From Sphingobacterium gobiense (GTDB lineage: Bacteria > Bacteroidota > Bacteroidia > Sphingobacteriales > Sphingobacteriaceae), in contig NZ_PVBS01000002.1 in the NCBI RefSeq assembly GCF_002980575.1, positions 1 through 64,000 of the forward strand: a DNA stretch of 64,000 bases. Reading direction: 5' to 3'. Each line of letters opens with the position of its first letter. Positions within the stretch are counted from its first letter, which is position 1. Below the pieces are notes generated by a model that made no database searches, had not been told where the DNA came from, and worked only from the letters and a program-made list of their open reading frames with translations. Shown in pieces: positions 53,381-61,834 of this stretch. The position numbers and the translations under genes are program-made.

Positions 53381-54448
53381 ATGTTAAAAACCAAACGCTA
53401 TATACGTAAAATACATGTCACAACCTCGGTCTTCGCACTGATTGTCGGCTTAATATTCATTTCCTGTTTGTCAGACGCAGGGATAACAGGTGACTCCTCC
53501 GGAGGCGACGAGGGTAACGTGATCAAGACAGATGTAGTTGTAGCAGCAGACGGTACCGGCGATTATAAAACCGTTCAGGAAGCGATTGATGCTGCGCCCG
53601 ACAATGCACAGGAACCCTATTACATCTACGTCAAAAGTGGCATCTATAAAGAAGTCATTACCGTACCCCGGAACAAAAATCATATCTATTTGGTAGGCGA
53701 GGAGGCGACAACAACGGTTTTGACCTACGACAACTACGCAAGCCGTATTAAACCAGATGGTTCCGAATACGGAACAAGTGGTTCCGCATCGTTCTTTGTA
53801 CAGGGAAACAACTTCGTCGCCGAGAACATAACGTTCGAAAACAATGCAGGCATAAAGGCCGGACAGGCATTAGCGATCAATATCAGTGGTGCTTACTCAT
53901 CTTTTCGCAACTGCCGGTTTTTAGGGCATCAAGATACATGGTATGCCGGCAATGGAACCTATCAATATCTCAAAGATTGCTATATTGAAGGATCGGTGGA
54001 TTTCATTTTTGGTGGATCTACCGCATATTTCGATAATTGCCAGTTGGAAAGTACTCGGGACGGGTACATCACAGCGGCATCTACCCCCGAAGATCAAGCC
54101 TATGGATACGTATTCCATCAATGTACCCTCACAGCTCGCTCTGAGATAGCCAAAAGTTCGGTTTATCTCGGCAGACCCTGGCGTCCGAACGCTCAGGTGG
54201 TATTCATCGACTGCACAATGGATAAGCACATCCAGCAACCGGGCTGGCATAACTGGGGAAAGCCCGATAATGAAAAAACAGCATACTATGCTGAATTCAA
54301 TTCTAGGGGAGAAGGCGCTAGTCCAGAAACGCGTGTTTCGTGGTCCAGGCAATTACCAGCTGAAGAAGCTGTTAAATTCCGTTACGATAAAGTGATCGGA
54401 GGCAAACACCCCGCCCTTATCGCTGAAGGATATAAACTTGGGTATTGA
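53381..54448 (+). CDS. Pectinesterase, CE8 lipoprotein (copy 3)
   Basis: 355 residues. Lipobox FISC near residue 29, so it is a lipoprotein, unlike copies 1 and 2, followed by a Gly/Ser/Asp linker. Catalytic motifs GQALAIN, GHQDTWY, VDFIFGG, YLGRPWRP are intact (Trp replaces Leu in the QDTLY motif). Its lipid anchor suggests action on long pectin at the outer membrane surface while the secreted copies act elsewhere (inference). Confidence 0.93.
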   Translation: MLKTKRYIRKIHVTTSVFALIVGLIFISCLSDAGITGDSSGGDEGNVIKTDVVVAADGTGDYKTVQEAIDAAPDNAQEPYYIYVKSGIYKEVITVPRNKNHIYLVGEEATTTVLTYDNYASRIKPDGSEYGTSGSASFFVQGNNFVAENITFENNAGIKAGQALAINISGAYSSFRNCRFLGHQDTWYAGNGTYQYLKDCYIEGSVDFIFGGSTAYFDNCQLESTRDGYITAASTPEDQAYGYVFHQCTLTARSEIAKSSVYLGRPWRPNAQVVFIDCTMDKHIQQPGWHNWGKPDNEKTAYYAEFNSRGEGASPETRVSWSRQLPAEEAVKFRYDKVIGGKHPALIAEGYKLGY

Positions 54449-54471
54449 ACTGTAATTTTTAAAGATAAAAT

Positions 54472-56130
54472 ATGATTTTTAACCGCACAACGAAGATTTT
54501 GCTCAGAGCCACCGTTTTATGTATGTTAAGCAATATCGATTACGCGCAGGCACAGGCCTCCACAAGCCCCTATCATTGGGATAATCTGCCGCAAGTCAAA
54601 CAACCGGAATTTCAGAAAGACACCATCGACATACAGCAATTTGGAGCTAAGGGTGATGGTCATACGCTCAATACCCAAAGTATTCAGGAAGCCCTTATCA
54701 CCTGTAGTGAAAAAGGCGGTGGTGTGGTGCTAATTCCCGCTGGATACTGGCTTTCAGGACCACTGGAATTACAAAGCAATGTGAATTTGCATTTAGACGA
54801 TAACGCTTTCCTACAGTTCACGACAGACTTCGATCAGTATCAGATTGTAGAAGGGAACTATGAAGGCAAACCATCTGCCCGAAACCAGTCTCCCATCAGC
54901 GGAAGGAACCTAAAAAATATCGCTATTACAGGAAAAGGTACTATAGACGGCAACGGCGATGCCTGGCGTATGGTCGGAAAGAATGCGCTAACGGAAAGAG
55001 AATGGCGTGATAAGGTTGCCTCAGGTGGACTGGTCAGCGAGGACGGCAAAACTTGGTTCCCTTCCGAAAGAACGAAGTTGGCGCACGAAGAAAAACGTTC
55101 TGTTTTGCTGACCGATGGCAAAACATTAGCGGATTTTGAAGATATTAAAGATTATTTACGCCCCAACTTACTCGTTTTAACGAATTGCGAAAAGGTATTG
55201 TTGGAGGGTGTTACCTTCCAAAACTCCCCCGCCTGGAACCTGCATCCGCTCATGAGCCAGCATATTACGGTTAGGAGCGTCAAGATCAAAAATCCCGATT
55301 ACGCCCAAAATGGAGACGGCATTGATATTGAATCTTGTTCTTATGTACTCGTTGAAGATTGTATTTTAGACGTCGGTGATGATGCTATTTGCATTAAGTC
55401 CGGTAAGGACGAGGAAGGACGAAAAAGAGGAATCGCCACAGAGAAAGTAATCATTCGCCGTAATAAAGTATATTTAGGCCATGGTGGGTTTGTCGTCGGT
55501 AGCGAAATGTCGGGGGGAGCACGAGATATTTTTGTCGAAGACTGTACCTTTATGGGAACCGATAAAGGAATACGTTTTAAAACAACACGTGGACGCGGAG
55601 GAATAGTAGAAAACATTCATATTCGTAATATAAACATGTCTAACATTGTTGACGAAGCCATCTTCTTTGATATGTATTACTGGACTAAACCGCCACAGGC
55701 AAACGAAGTACAAGAAATTCCGCCCGTAACAGTGGAGACCCCGCAAATCAGAAATATATTTATTGAAAATGTTAGCTGTAATGGCGGAAAGGTAGGTGTT
55801 TTCGTACGTGGGCTGCCAGAAATGCCTGTACAGCATATCCATATGAAGAATTTAAACCTAACAGTGAATAAAGGGGTGGAAATTAAAGATGCAAGGCATA
55901 TATCAATCGAAAACGCTCGACTACATACTGCCAGTGAAGGTCCTATCGTTTACATAGAAAGCGCAAAAGACATAGCGCTTAACAAGTTGGATGTCGACAA
56001 GAAACAGCCTCAACATGTAGAGGTACACGGCGCCAATTCCTCAAATATTGCCTTTGAAAATTCAACTATTGACAAAAATAAAGTAACTTTCGATTACGGC
56101 GCACATGCTGATGCTGTAAAAGTAAATTAA
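54472..56130 (+). CDS. GH28 polygalacturonase family glycoside hydrolase (copy 2)
   Basis: 552 residues, signal peptide ending YAQAQ. Beta-helix with intact motifs NGDGID, VGDDAIC, GHGGFVVGSEMSGG and RFKTTRGRGG. Closely parallels copy 1 at 33388 (same order PAWNxHPLM, RDK/RDE insert, PPVTxETP), so both descend from one duplication and are now split between the two halves of the locus. It starts 23 bases after CE8. Confidence 0.93.
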   Translation: MIFNRTTKILLRATVLCMLSNIDYAQAQASTSPYHWDNLPQVKQPEFQKDTIDIQQFGAKGDGHTLNTQSIQEALITCSEKGGGVVLIPAGYWLSGPLELQSNVNLHLDDNAFLQFTTDFDQYQIVEGNYEGKPSARNQSPISGRNLKNIAITGKGTIDGNGDAWRMVGKNALTEREWRDKVASGGLVSEDGKTWFPSERTKLAHEEKRSVLLTDGKTLADFEDIKDYLRPNLLVLTNCEKVLLEGVTFQNSPAWNLHPLMSQHITVRSVKIKNPDYAQNGDGIDIESCSYVLVEDCILDVGDDAICIKSGKDEEGRKRGIATEKVIIRRNKVYLGHGGFVVGSEMSGGARDIFVEDCTFMGTDKGIRFKTTRGRGGIVENIHIRNINMSNIVDEAIFFDMYYWTKPPQANEVQEIPPVTVETPQIRNIFIENVSCNGGKVGVFVRGLPEMPVQHIHMKNLNLTVNKGVEIKDARHISIENARLHTASEGPIVYIESAKDIALNKLDVDKKQPQHVEVHGANSSNIAFENSTIDKNKVTFDYGAHADAVKVN

Positions 56131-56147
56131 GAAATTCCTGTATTACT

Positions 56148-58631
56148 ATGAGAAAATTAATGCTAAAAACTGTCCTTATTATTACTGTGGCTTTTATTGT
56201 CGTACCCTATAATGGACTACTGGCAAACCAGCCTTTAAAACTGAAATATGATAAACCTGCTACGGAATGGAATGAAGCTTTACCCATCGGCAATGGTCGT
56301 CTAGGCGCTATGATTTTCGGTGGCCCAGACAAAGAGCAAATACAGCTGAACGAAGAAACGATATGGGCAGGAGAACCGGGTAATAACGTCCCCAAAAACA
56401 CCCATGACAATATTTTAGCGATACGAAAACTACTAGCAGAGGGAAAACCTAGGGAAGCGCAAGATCTGTCGAACGCCACCTTTCCTAGACAAGCGCCGGA
56501 AGGTTTAGACTACGGTATGCCTTACCAGACATTCGGCAGCCTTTGGCTGGATTTTAAAGGACACGATACGTATAGTGACTTTCACCGGGAACTGGATATT
56601 CAGGATGCGGTAGCACGTACATCATACCGAGTTGATGGCATTCAATATCAGCGGGAAGTGTTTGCGTCTTTTACAGACGATGTGGTCATCATCCGTTTGA
56701 CGTCCTCCCAAAAAAATGCCTTATCATTTTCTGTTGGTCTTAGCACACCACATAAGGTGCATGCCTTAAACTTAACGAAAAACCAAATGCACCTCTCCGG
56801 CACGAGCAGTTCAGTTGACAGCAAAACGGGGAAAGTGAACTTTGAGGGCATCGTACACCCTATACTTAAAGGAGGACAGCTGACTTCGGATAATGATAAA
56901 TTCGAAATCAAAAATGCGGACGAAGTGATCTTATATGTCTCTATCGGTACGAACTTTAATAAGTACAACGATTTAACCGGTCAGCCCGCTCTACGTGCAC
57001 AGACAACGTTGAACAATGCATTAAAAGTAAAATATAATAAGGCCTTAGCGAAACACAGCAAAAGATACCAAACCTTTTTTAATCGGGTTAAATTAGATTT
57101 AGGCACTTCGGCACAAGCCGATAAGACAACCGATGTTCGTGTGCGGGAATTTGCCACAACGCACGATCCGGAATTGGTGTCCCTTTATTTCCAATTTGGC
57201 CGATACCTACTCATAAGCTCATCACAACCCGGTGGACAACCAGCCAACCTCCAAGGAATCTGGAACGAAAAGCTATCCCCGCCATGGGATAGTAAGTACA
57301 CCGTCAACATTAACACCGAAATGAATTACTGGCCCGCCGAAGTGACAAACCTCTCCGAAATGCACGAGCCACTATTTTCTATGCTGGAAGATCTGTCGGT
57401 AACCGGACGGGAAAGCGCACGGGAAATGTATCGTGCCCGTGGATGGAATATGCATCATAATACGGATCTGTGGCGTATTACAGGCATTGTGGATGGTGGT
57501 TATTACGGTATATGGCCAATGGGAGGTGCTTGGTTAAGCCAACATATATGGCAACATTACCTCTACAATGGACAAACATCCTTTTTACAGAAATATTATG
57601 ATATACTAAAAGGCAAAGCACTGTTTTATCTGGATATCCTGCACGAAGACCGTTCGGGGAGATGGTTGGTCGTCAGCCCTTCCATATCGCCCGAAAATTC
57701 CTATCTGCCAGGCAGTATCGGTGTTTCCGCAGGAACAACGATGGATAATCAATTGATTTTTGATGTATTTCATAATTTCATCCAAGCATCTAAAATTTTA
57801 AATCAAGATGTATCATTAGCCGACTCTGTTAAAACGGCTTTAGATCGCTTACCTCCTATGCAGATCGGACAGCACACGCAATTGCAAGAGTGGTTGGAAG
57901 ATCTAGATAAAACAACGGATAAACATCGCCACATTTCGCATTTATATGGCCTTTATCCTGCAGGACAGATTTCCCCGTTCCGTCACCCAGACCTGACCGA
58001 AGCTGCAGTAAACTCGTTAACTTACCGGGGCGATAAGTCGACTGGATGGTCTATGGGCTGGAAAGTGAACTGGTGGGCAAGACTTCTAGATGGTAACAAA
58101 GCCTATAAACTTATCCAGGAACAACTAAGTCCTCCTCTTGGAGAGAACGGGCAAGGTGGGGGTACTTATCCGAATTTATTAGATGCACACCCCCCTTTCC
58201 AAATTGACGGGAATTTCGGCTGTACGTCTGGTATTGCAGAAATGTTGGTACAGTCTTATGACGGGAATATTTTCATTCTACCGGCCTTACCTGATGCTTT
58301 GCCTAAGGGTAGTGTGAGTGGACTGAAAACCCGCGGAGGATTTGAGATCGATATGGCATGGGATAACGGAATACTAACAAGCTTATCGGTTCACTCCAAA
58401 TCAGGTGGAAACTGCCGTCTTCGTTTGGCAGAAGCAACAAATTTGAAAGGAAATGTGGAACTCCCTACTGCTCAAGGAGAGAATGCTAATCCATTTTTTC
58501 AGGTGCGCGAAATTAAAGCTCCACTAAAATCAGAAAAAGCAAGCTTAAAAGGTTTTACGGTACCAAAGACAAAACTGGTAGAGTTTGATACGAAGGCAGG
58601 TGAGCGTTATGCATTTGTGATTCAACGTTAA
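56148..58631 (+). CDS. GH95 alpha-L-fucosidase / alpha-L-galactosidase
   Basis: 827 residues, signal peptide ending LLANQ. N-terminal domain starts LKYDKPATEWNEALPIGNGRLGAM, followed by the (alpha/alpha)6 barrel with NLQGIWNEKLSPPWDSKYT, NINTEMNYWPAEVTNLSEMH and FQIDGNFGCTSGIAEML, all GH95 hallmarks. Releases terminal L-fucose or L-galactose; both sugars occur on rhamnogalacturonan II and xyloglucan. The specificity cannot be read from sequence. Confidence 0.94.
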   Translation: MRKLMLKTVLIITVAFIVVPYNGLLANQPLKLKYDKPATEWNEALPIGNGRLGAMIFGGPDKEQIQLNEETIWAGEPGNNVPKNTHDNILAIRKLLAEGKPREAQDLSNATFPRQAPEGLDYGMPYQTFGSLWLDFKGHDTYSDFHRELDIQDAVARTSYRVDGIQYQREVFASFTDDVVIIRLTSSQKNALSFSVGLSTPHKVHALNLTKNQMHLSGTSSSVDSKTGKVNFEGIVHPILKGGQLTSDNDKFEIKNADEVILYVSIGTNFNKYNDLTGQPALRAQTTLNNALKVKYNKALAKHSKRYQTFFNRVKLDLGTSAQADKTTDVRVREFATTHDPELVSLYFQFGRYLLISSSQPGGQPANLQGIWNEKLSPPWDSKYTVNINTEMNYWPAEVTNLSEMHEPLFSMLEDLSVTGRESAREMYRARGWNMHHNTDLWRITGIVDGGYYGIWPMGGAWLSQHIWQHYLYNGQTSFLQKYYDILKGKALFYLDILHEDRSGRWLVVSPSISPENSYLPGSIGVSAGTTMDNQLIFDVFHNFIQASKILNQDVSLADSVKTALDRLPPMQIGQHTQLQEWLEDLDKTTDKHRHISHLYGLYPAGQISPFRHPDLTEAAVNSLTYRGDKSTGWSMGWKVNWWARLLDGNKAYKLIQEQLSPPLGENGQGGGTYPNLLDAHPPFQIDGNFGCTSGIAEMLVQSYDGNIFILPALPDALPKGSVSGLKTRGGFEIDMAWDNGILTSLSVHSKSGGNCRLRLAEATNLKGNVELPTAQGENANPFFQVREIKAPLKSEKASLKGFTVPKTKLVEFDTKAGERYAFVIQR

Positions 58632-58701
58632 TCGAAATCAATACGGGAAAAGGAAAAAGCACTTCTTTGCTGTACCTATGTACATGTACATGTGAATGCC
58701 T

Positions 58702-58751
58702 GCACGTGACATATCTGTTTTGTACCAGAACAAAGCCGATATGTCACGTGC
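58702..58751. repeat. 14-bp perfect inverted repeat, 22-base loop
   Basis: Arms GCACGTGACATATC and GATATGTCACGTGC. Could form a strong hairpin in RNA from either strand and might terminate GH95 transcription. Confidence 0.85.
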
Positions 58752-58911
58752 GCTGTTGATTATGTTCCGTGACTTCACCGTTAAATACACGAATATCGTC
58801 GTTCACACACGTGACATGTTTGATAAGTACCGTACAGTCATCGATCATCAAAGGGACATTGTCGTTATGTCAGGCAACAAATAGGTTATGTAACCGTACA
58901 AAGCCGACAAC

Positions 58912-58940
58912 TACAGTGACTTAATGATTAAGTCACTGTA
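58912..58940. repeat. 29-bp near-perfect palindrome
   Basis: Arms TACAGTGACTTAAT and ATTAAGTCACTGTA separated by a single G. It may be a protein-binding site, a cruciform or a terminator for the PL1 transcript; there is no T-run. Confidence 0.85.
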
Positions 58941-59004
58941 CATAGCCACTAAGTACATGCGCAACGGGTCAATGTACATGTACAAAATGGGGACCTTGCC
59001 TTTT

Positions 59005-60513
59005 TTAGAGATTTTCCCTGTTTTGTTTCTGTGTAATCTCTGCTACCAAACCATTCAGATACACCTCAAGATTGGTGTATCCCGTTTTGCACAATGTAAC
59101 GGCTCTTCCGTCGGAGGCATGATTGGGATCCAATCCTTTCTCTCTTTCCCACCAATCTGGCATCCCATCGCCGTCAGTATCTTTCACAAATTTGGGGTTA
59201 ACCCCACTATCGCTCAGATCGGGCCATGCACTCGCTGCGCCTATAGACTTTACATCATCGGGAACGTCTATAAGTCCGGGATAATTTTTAGCATCTGAAG
59301 AAATGCTACCGAAATATGTCGCTGTTCCGTTTTTCGTTTCCTCAACAATTCGTAGATCAATAATATCGCGTTGCTTTGAACAGCCCGCATGTTGCAAAAC
59401 CAAATGATACGCTTCTTGAGCGGTATGGGTGGTAACAATCCCCGTCTCCAACGGTGTGGAGAGGCATATATCTTTTTTCACCTGTTCCGTAAACGTGTTA
59501 TCACTTCTATTGTCAATTTGCTCGTAGATTCCTTTTGGCCAGTTATTTTTCGTTGTTTTCTTATCTCCTTCCACCACATTTCCGTCTACATAATAGCGTC
59601 CCCAAATATGTTCCATCGGTTTCCATGCGTTGGGTTGACCGTTCTTTCCGGTCACATATTCGGAAGTACGCACCCCGATAGCGGCAATACGGTAACGGAC
59701 ACGGCTGTTCTTCGGTGTTGCAGGGCCAGGCTTGTAATAATTGTTTACAATGTTCACCTGCATTCCCTCGCCACCGTAACATCCGGCTCCCGCCCAGTTA
59801 TAAAACACATTGTTTCGCATATCCACATATTCGCGTTCCTGTGTCGAAACATGAGGCCCCAAACGCGGCATGCGGCTTTCGTGATGAGCCATCAGATTAT
59901 GATGAAATGAAGACCGGTGTCCGCCGACAATGGCTCCATAACCATGTTTTCCCTTAGCGTGTCCGGCTGTACGAAGGCTCTCTGAAATCAGGCACCATTG
60001 TACCGTTACCTTTTCGCCACCATAGAATGTACAAGTTTCATCAACCGACCAGCTGATGGAACAATGGTCGATGATGATATTCCGGTTTTTTGAACCTCCT
60101 AATCCGTCCGGCTCTCCACCTCCTTCATTACCTACGCGAAAACGCATGTAACGAATAATTACGTTATCTGCGCTAACGGATACCGGGTGACGTGCAATAC
60201 AAACCCCTTGTCCGGGCGCGGTTTGTCCGGCAATAGTCAAATTGCCGTTGACGATATTCAGGCGGCTGTTCAGAAAAATAGTTCCTGCCACATCAAATAC
60301 CACTGTGCGCGCACCCTTCTGAGAGACAGCATGGCGGAATGTACCCGGTTCGTCACCGTCTTCCAGCGTGGTTACGTGATACACTGATCCTCCCCGTCCA
60401 CCGGTAGCATAGCGTCCAAAACCTTCGGCTCCCGGAAAAGCTGGAATGTGATGCTGTGCAAGTCCTGATACAACAGAAAAAACAGATAGCAGGAAAATAA
60501 AAAGACTTTTCAT
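59005..60513 (-). CDS. Pectate lyase, polysaccharide lyase family 1
   Basis: 502 residues, signal peptide ending SGLAQ. Starts the mature part with IPAFPGAEGFGRYATGGRGG, the usual PL1 subgroup start; beta-helix with IIIDHCSISWSVDETCTFYG, SFHHNLMAHHESRMPRLG (catalytic Arg region) and YVDMRNNVFYNW. A calcium-binding type DTDGDGMPDWWE motif is near residue 462. Cuts homogalacturonan by beta-elimination. Its promoter shares the paired-repeat arrangement of susC. Confidence 0.92.
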   Translation of the reverse strand: MKSLFIFLLSVFSVVSGLAQHHIPAFPGAEGFGRYATGGRGGSVYHVTTLEDGDEPGTFRHAVSQKGARTVVFDVAGTIFLNSRLNIVNGNLTIAGQTAPGQGVCIARHPVSVSADNVIIRYMRFRVGNEGGGEPDGLGGSKNRNIIIDHCSISWSVDETCTFYGGEKVTVQWCLISESLRTAGHAKGKHGYGAIVGGHRSSFHHNLMAHHESRMPRLGPHVSTQEREYVDMRNNVFYNWAGAGCYGGEGMQVNIVNNYYKPGPATPKNSRVRYRIAAIGVRTSEYVTGKNGQPNAWKPMEHIWGRYYVDGNVVEGDKKTTKNNWPKGIYEQIDNRSDNTFTEQVKKDICLSTPLETGIVTTHTAQEAYHLVLQHAGCSKQRDIIDLRIVEETKNGTATYFGSISSDAKNYPGLIDVPDDVKSIGAASAWPDLSDSGVNPKFVKDTDGDGMPDWWEREKGLDPNHASDGRAVTLCKTGYTNLEVYLNGLVAEITQKQNRENL

Positions 60514-60573
60514 ATGTTTATAATTTTTAGCATTCCTCGACTAAGACATTTTTATCATACATAGATTATTTAA

Positions 60574-60637
60574 CAAAAATAGGATCGCAAAGAAAAGGCA
60601 AGTACCAAAAATTGATAAAAGAATACTAAAAATTGAT
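60574..60637 (-). promoter_or_regulatory. PL1 promoter with paired direct repeats (probable HTCS site)
   Basis: On the minus strand ATCAATTTTTAGTAT (plus 60623-60637) and ATCAATTTTTGGTAC (60602-60616) are 21 bp apart, followed after exactly 20 bases by TATTTTTG (60574-60581). The start codon is 60 bases further. Spacing is identical to that at susC. The rest of the 300-base gap to 60813 shows nothing else. Confidence 0.72.
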
Positions 60638-60813
60638 AAAAGTAGGATTGCTTTTCAAACGGTATCTCGGAATCGGAGCTTGTGCATATGTGACAAACAC
60701 GATGTGGAAAATACAAAAAGATGATTAACTTCATAATTATTTGGGCCCCTATCTCTTTATACAATTATTTTTTCTATTTTTAATGAAAAACCAGCATACA
60801 TAGATTACACGAT

Positions 60814-61824
60814 ATGAAGCTTCTGAAAACCGATTCTTATAAATTTGCATTGTTATTATTGTACCTCTTTTCAGCCCCCCTTTCCAGAGCGCAGGAAACG
60901 ATTGTATCCTATGTAACCAAAAACGGCGGTCGTACCGTACACAAGGACTCAGCAGAATATACCAGCATACTACGCATCAAACCAAACGAGCAGGGACTAT
61001 ATGAACTTAATGACTATTATCAAAACGGCAACTTGAAGCGCCATGGTTGGGTAAAGACACTTGACCCTATGCGACTGCGCCTGGAAGGCTTGGTTGAGAC
61101 CTATTATGATAGCGGATCGCTGGAGGCGACCACCTATTATTCCGACAATAAGCGGATTGATACGGCCCATCGCTACTACGAAAGCGGCACTTTAAAAGAA
61201 ATAAAGGTCTATTTAAAACCACAAGAAGGACAGAAGCGACCAGCATGGGATGGGACAAATAAGCACTTGCTCTACTACGCGGACTCCACAGGTAGCATAC
61301 AAGTGCAGGATGGCAATGGCAACATCGTGCTTCCCCACGACAACGGCATCGATTTTGAACAAGGAATGTACAGAGAAGGCCTACGGGAAGGTCGCTGGGA
61401 GGGGTCGTTTCGAAAAGGGAAATACCGCTTTGAGGAATGGTACGAGAAAGGAATCGTTACCCGAGGCGTTAGCACCGATAGCATCGGAACAACGCTTCCT
61501 TACAAGGAAAGAGATGTCCAGCCAGAGTACCCAGGCGGTGTAGAAAATCTTAGGCGATTTGCGGCGCAGCATTATCGTTATCCAAAAGAAGCTGTTCGGG
61601 CCCGTGTAAAAGGGCAAGTCATCCTTCGTTTTGTGGTTGATACAGCGGGTAATCCAACAGATTTTGAAATCGTAAATGATCTGGGATACGGCACCGCAGA
61701 CGCGGGTATTGAAATGCTCAAAAAGTCAGCAAAATGGTCGCCGGGCTATCAACGGGGCGTTCCGGTCCGTGTGGCCTACACACTACCGATTACATTAAAT
61801 AGCGGTCCGCGTCCCCCACAGTAA
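60814..61824 (+). CDS. Secreted TonB C-terminal domain protein with MORN-like repeats
   Basis: 336 residues with a cleavable-looking signal peptide (ends SRAQ) instead of the membrane anchor of a true TonB. Residues 60-240 contain repeats of the YYxNGxLK/YYDSGSLEAT/YYESGTLKE type (MORN-like toxin-antitoxin-style variants seen widely in Bacteroidota). Residues 245-330 are the TonB domain (PEYPGGVENLRRFAAQHYRYPKEAVRARVKGQVILRFVVD). It may sense or act in the periplasm; whether it energises SusC is unknown. Confidence 0.8.
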   Translation: MKLLKTDSYKFALLLLYLFSAPLSRAQETIVSYVTKNGGRTVHKDSAEYTSILRIKPNEQGLYELNDYYQNGNLKRHGWVKTLDPMRLRLEGLVETYYDSGSLEATTYYSDNKRIDTAHRYYESGTLKEIKVYLKPQEGQKRPAWDGTNKHLLYYADSTGSIQVQDGNGNIVLPHDNGIDFEQGMYREGLREGRWEGSFRKGKYRFEEWYEKGIVTRGVSTDSIGTTLPYKERDVQPEYPGGVENLRRFAAQHYRYPKEAVRARVKGQVILRFVVDTAGNPTDFEIVNDLGYGTADAGIEMLKKSAKWSPGYQRGVPVRVAYTLPITLNSGPRPPQ

Positions 61825-61834
61825 AAGTATAAAT

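Larger units (their letters stand above)
58632..59004. other. Palindrome-rich intergenic region, MITE-like
   Basis: 373 bases between convergent genes. ATGTACATGTACA occurs at 58678-58690 and again at 58972-58984, bounding a 307-base block. Inside are a 14-bp perfect inverted repeat GCACGTGACATATC/GATATGTCACGTGC (58702-58715, 58738-58751), a third CACGTGACAT (58808-58817), GGTTATGTAACC (58884-58895), and a palindrome with 14-bp arms centred on 58926. ACAAAGCCGA occurs twice (58730, 58898). A 62-codon reading at 58696-58884 has no family likeness. No target-site duplication or transposase was seen. Confidence 0.6.

Noticed and set aside
58696..58884. 62-codon reading frame in the palindromic region
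   Set aside because: Its sequence is dictated by the inverted repeats, there is no promoter or known family, and it is best seen as non-coding.
58924..59298. 124-codon plus-strand frame overlapping the PL1 gene end
   Set aside because: Most of it is antisense to the conserved C-terminal part of the pectate lyase.
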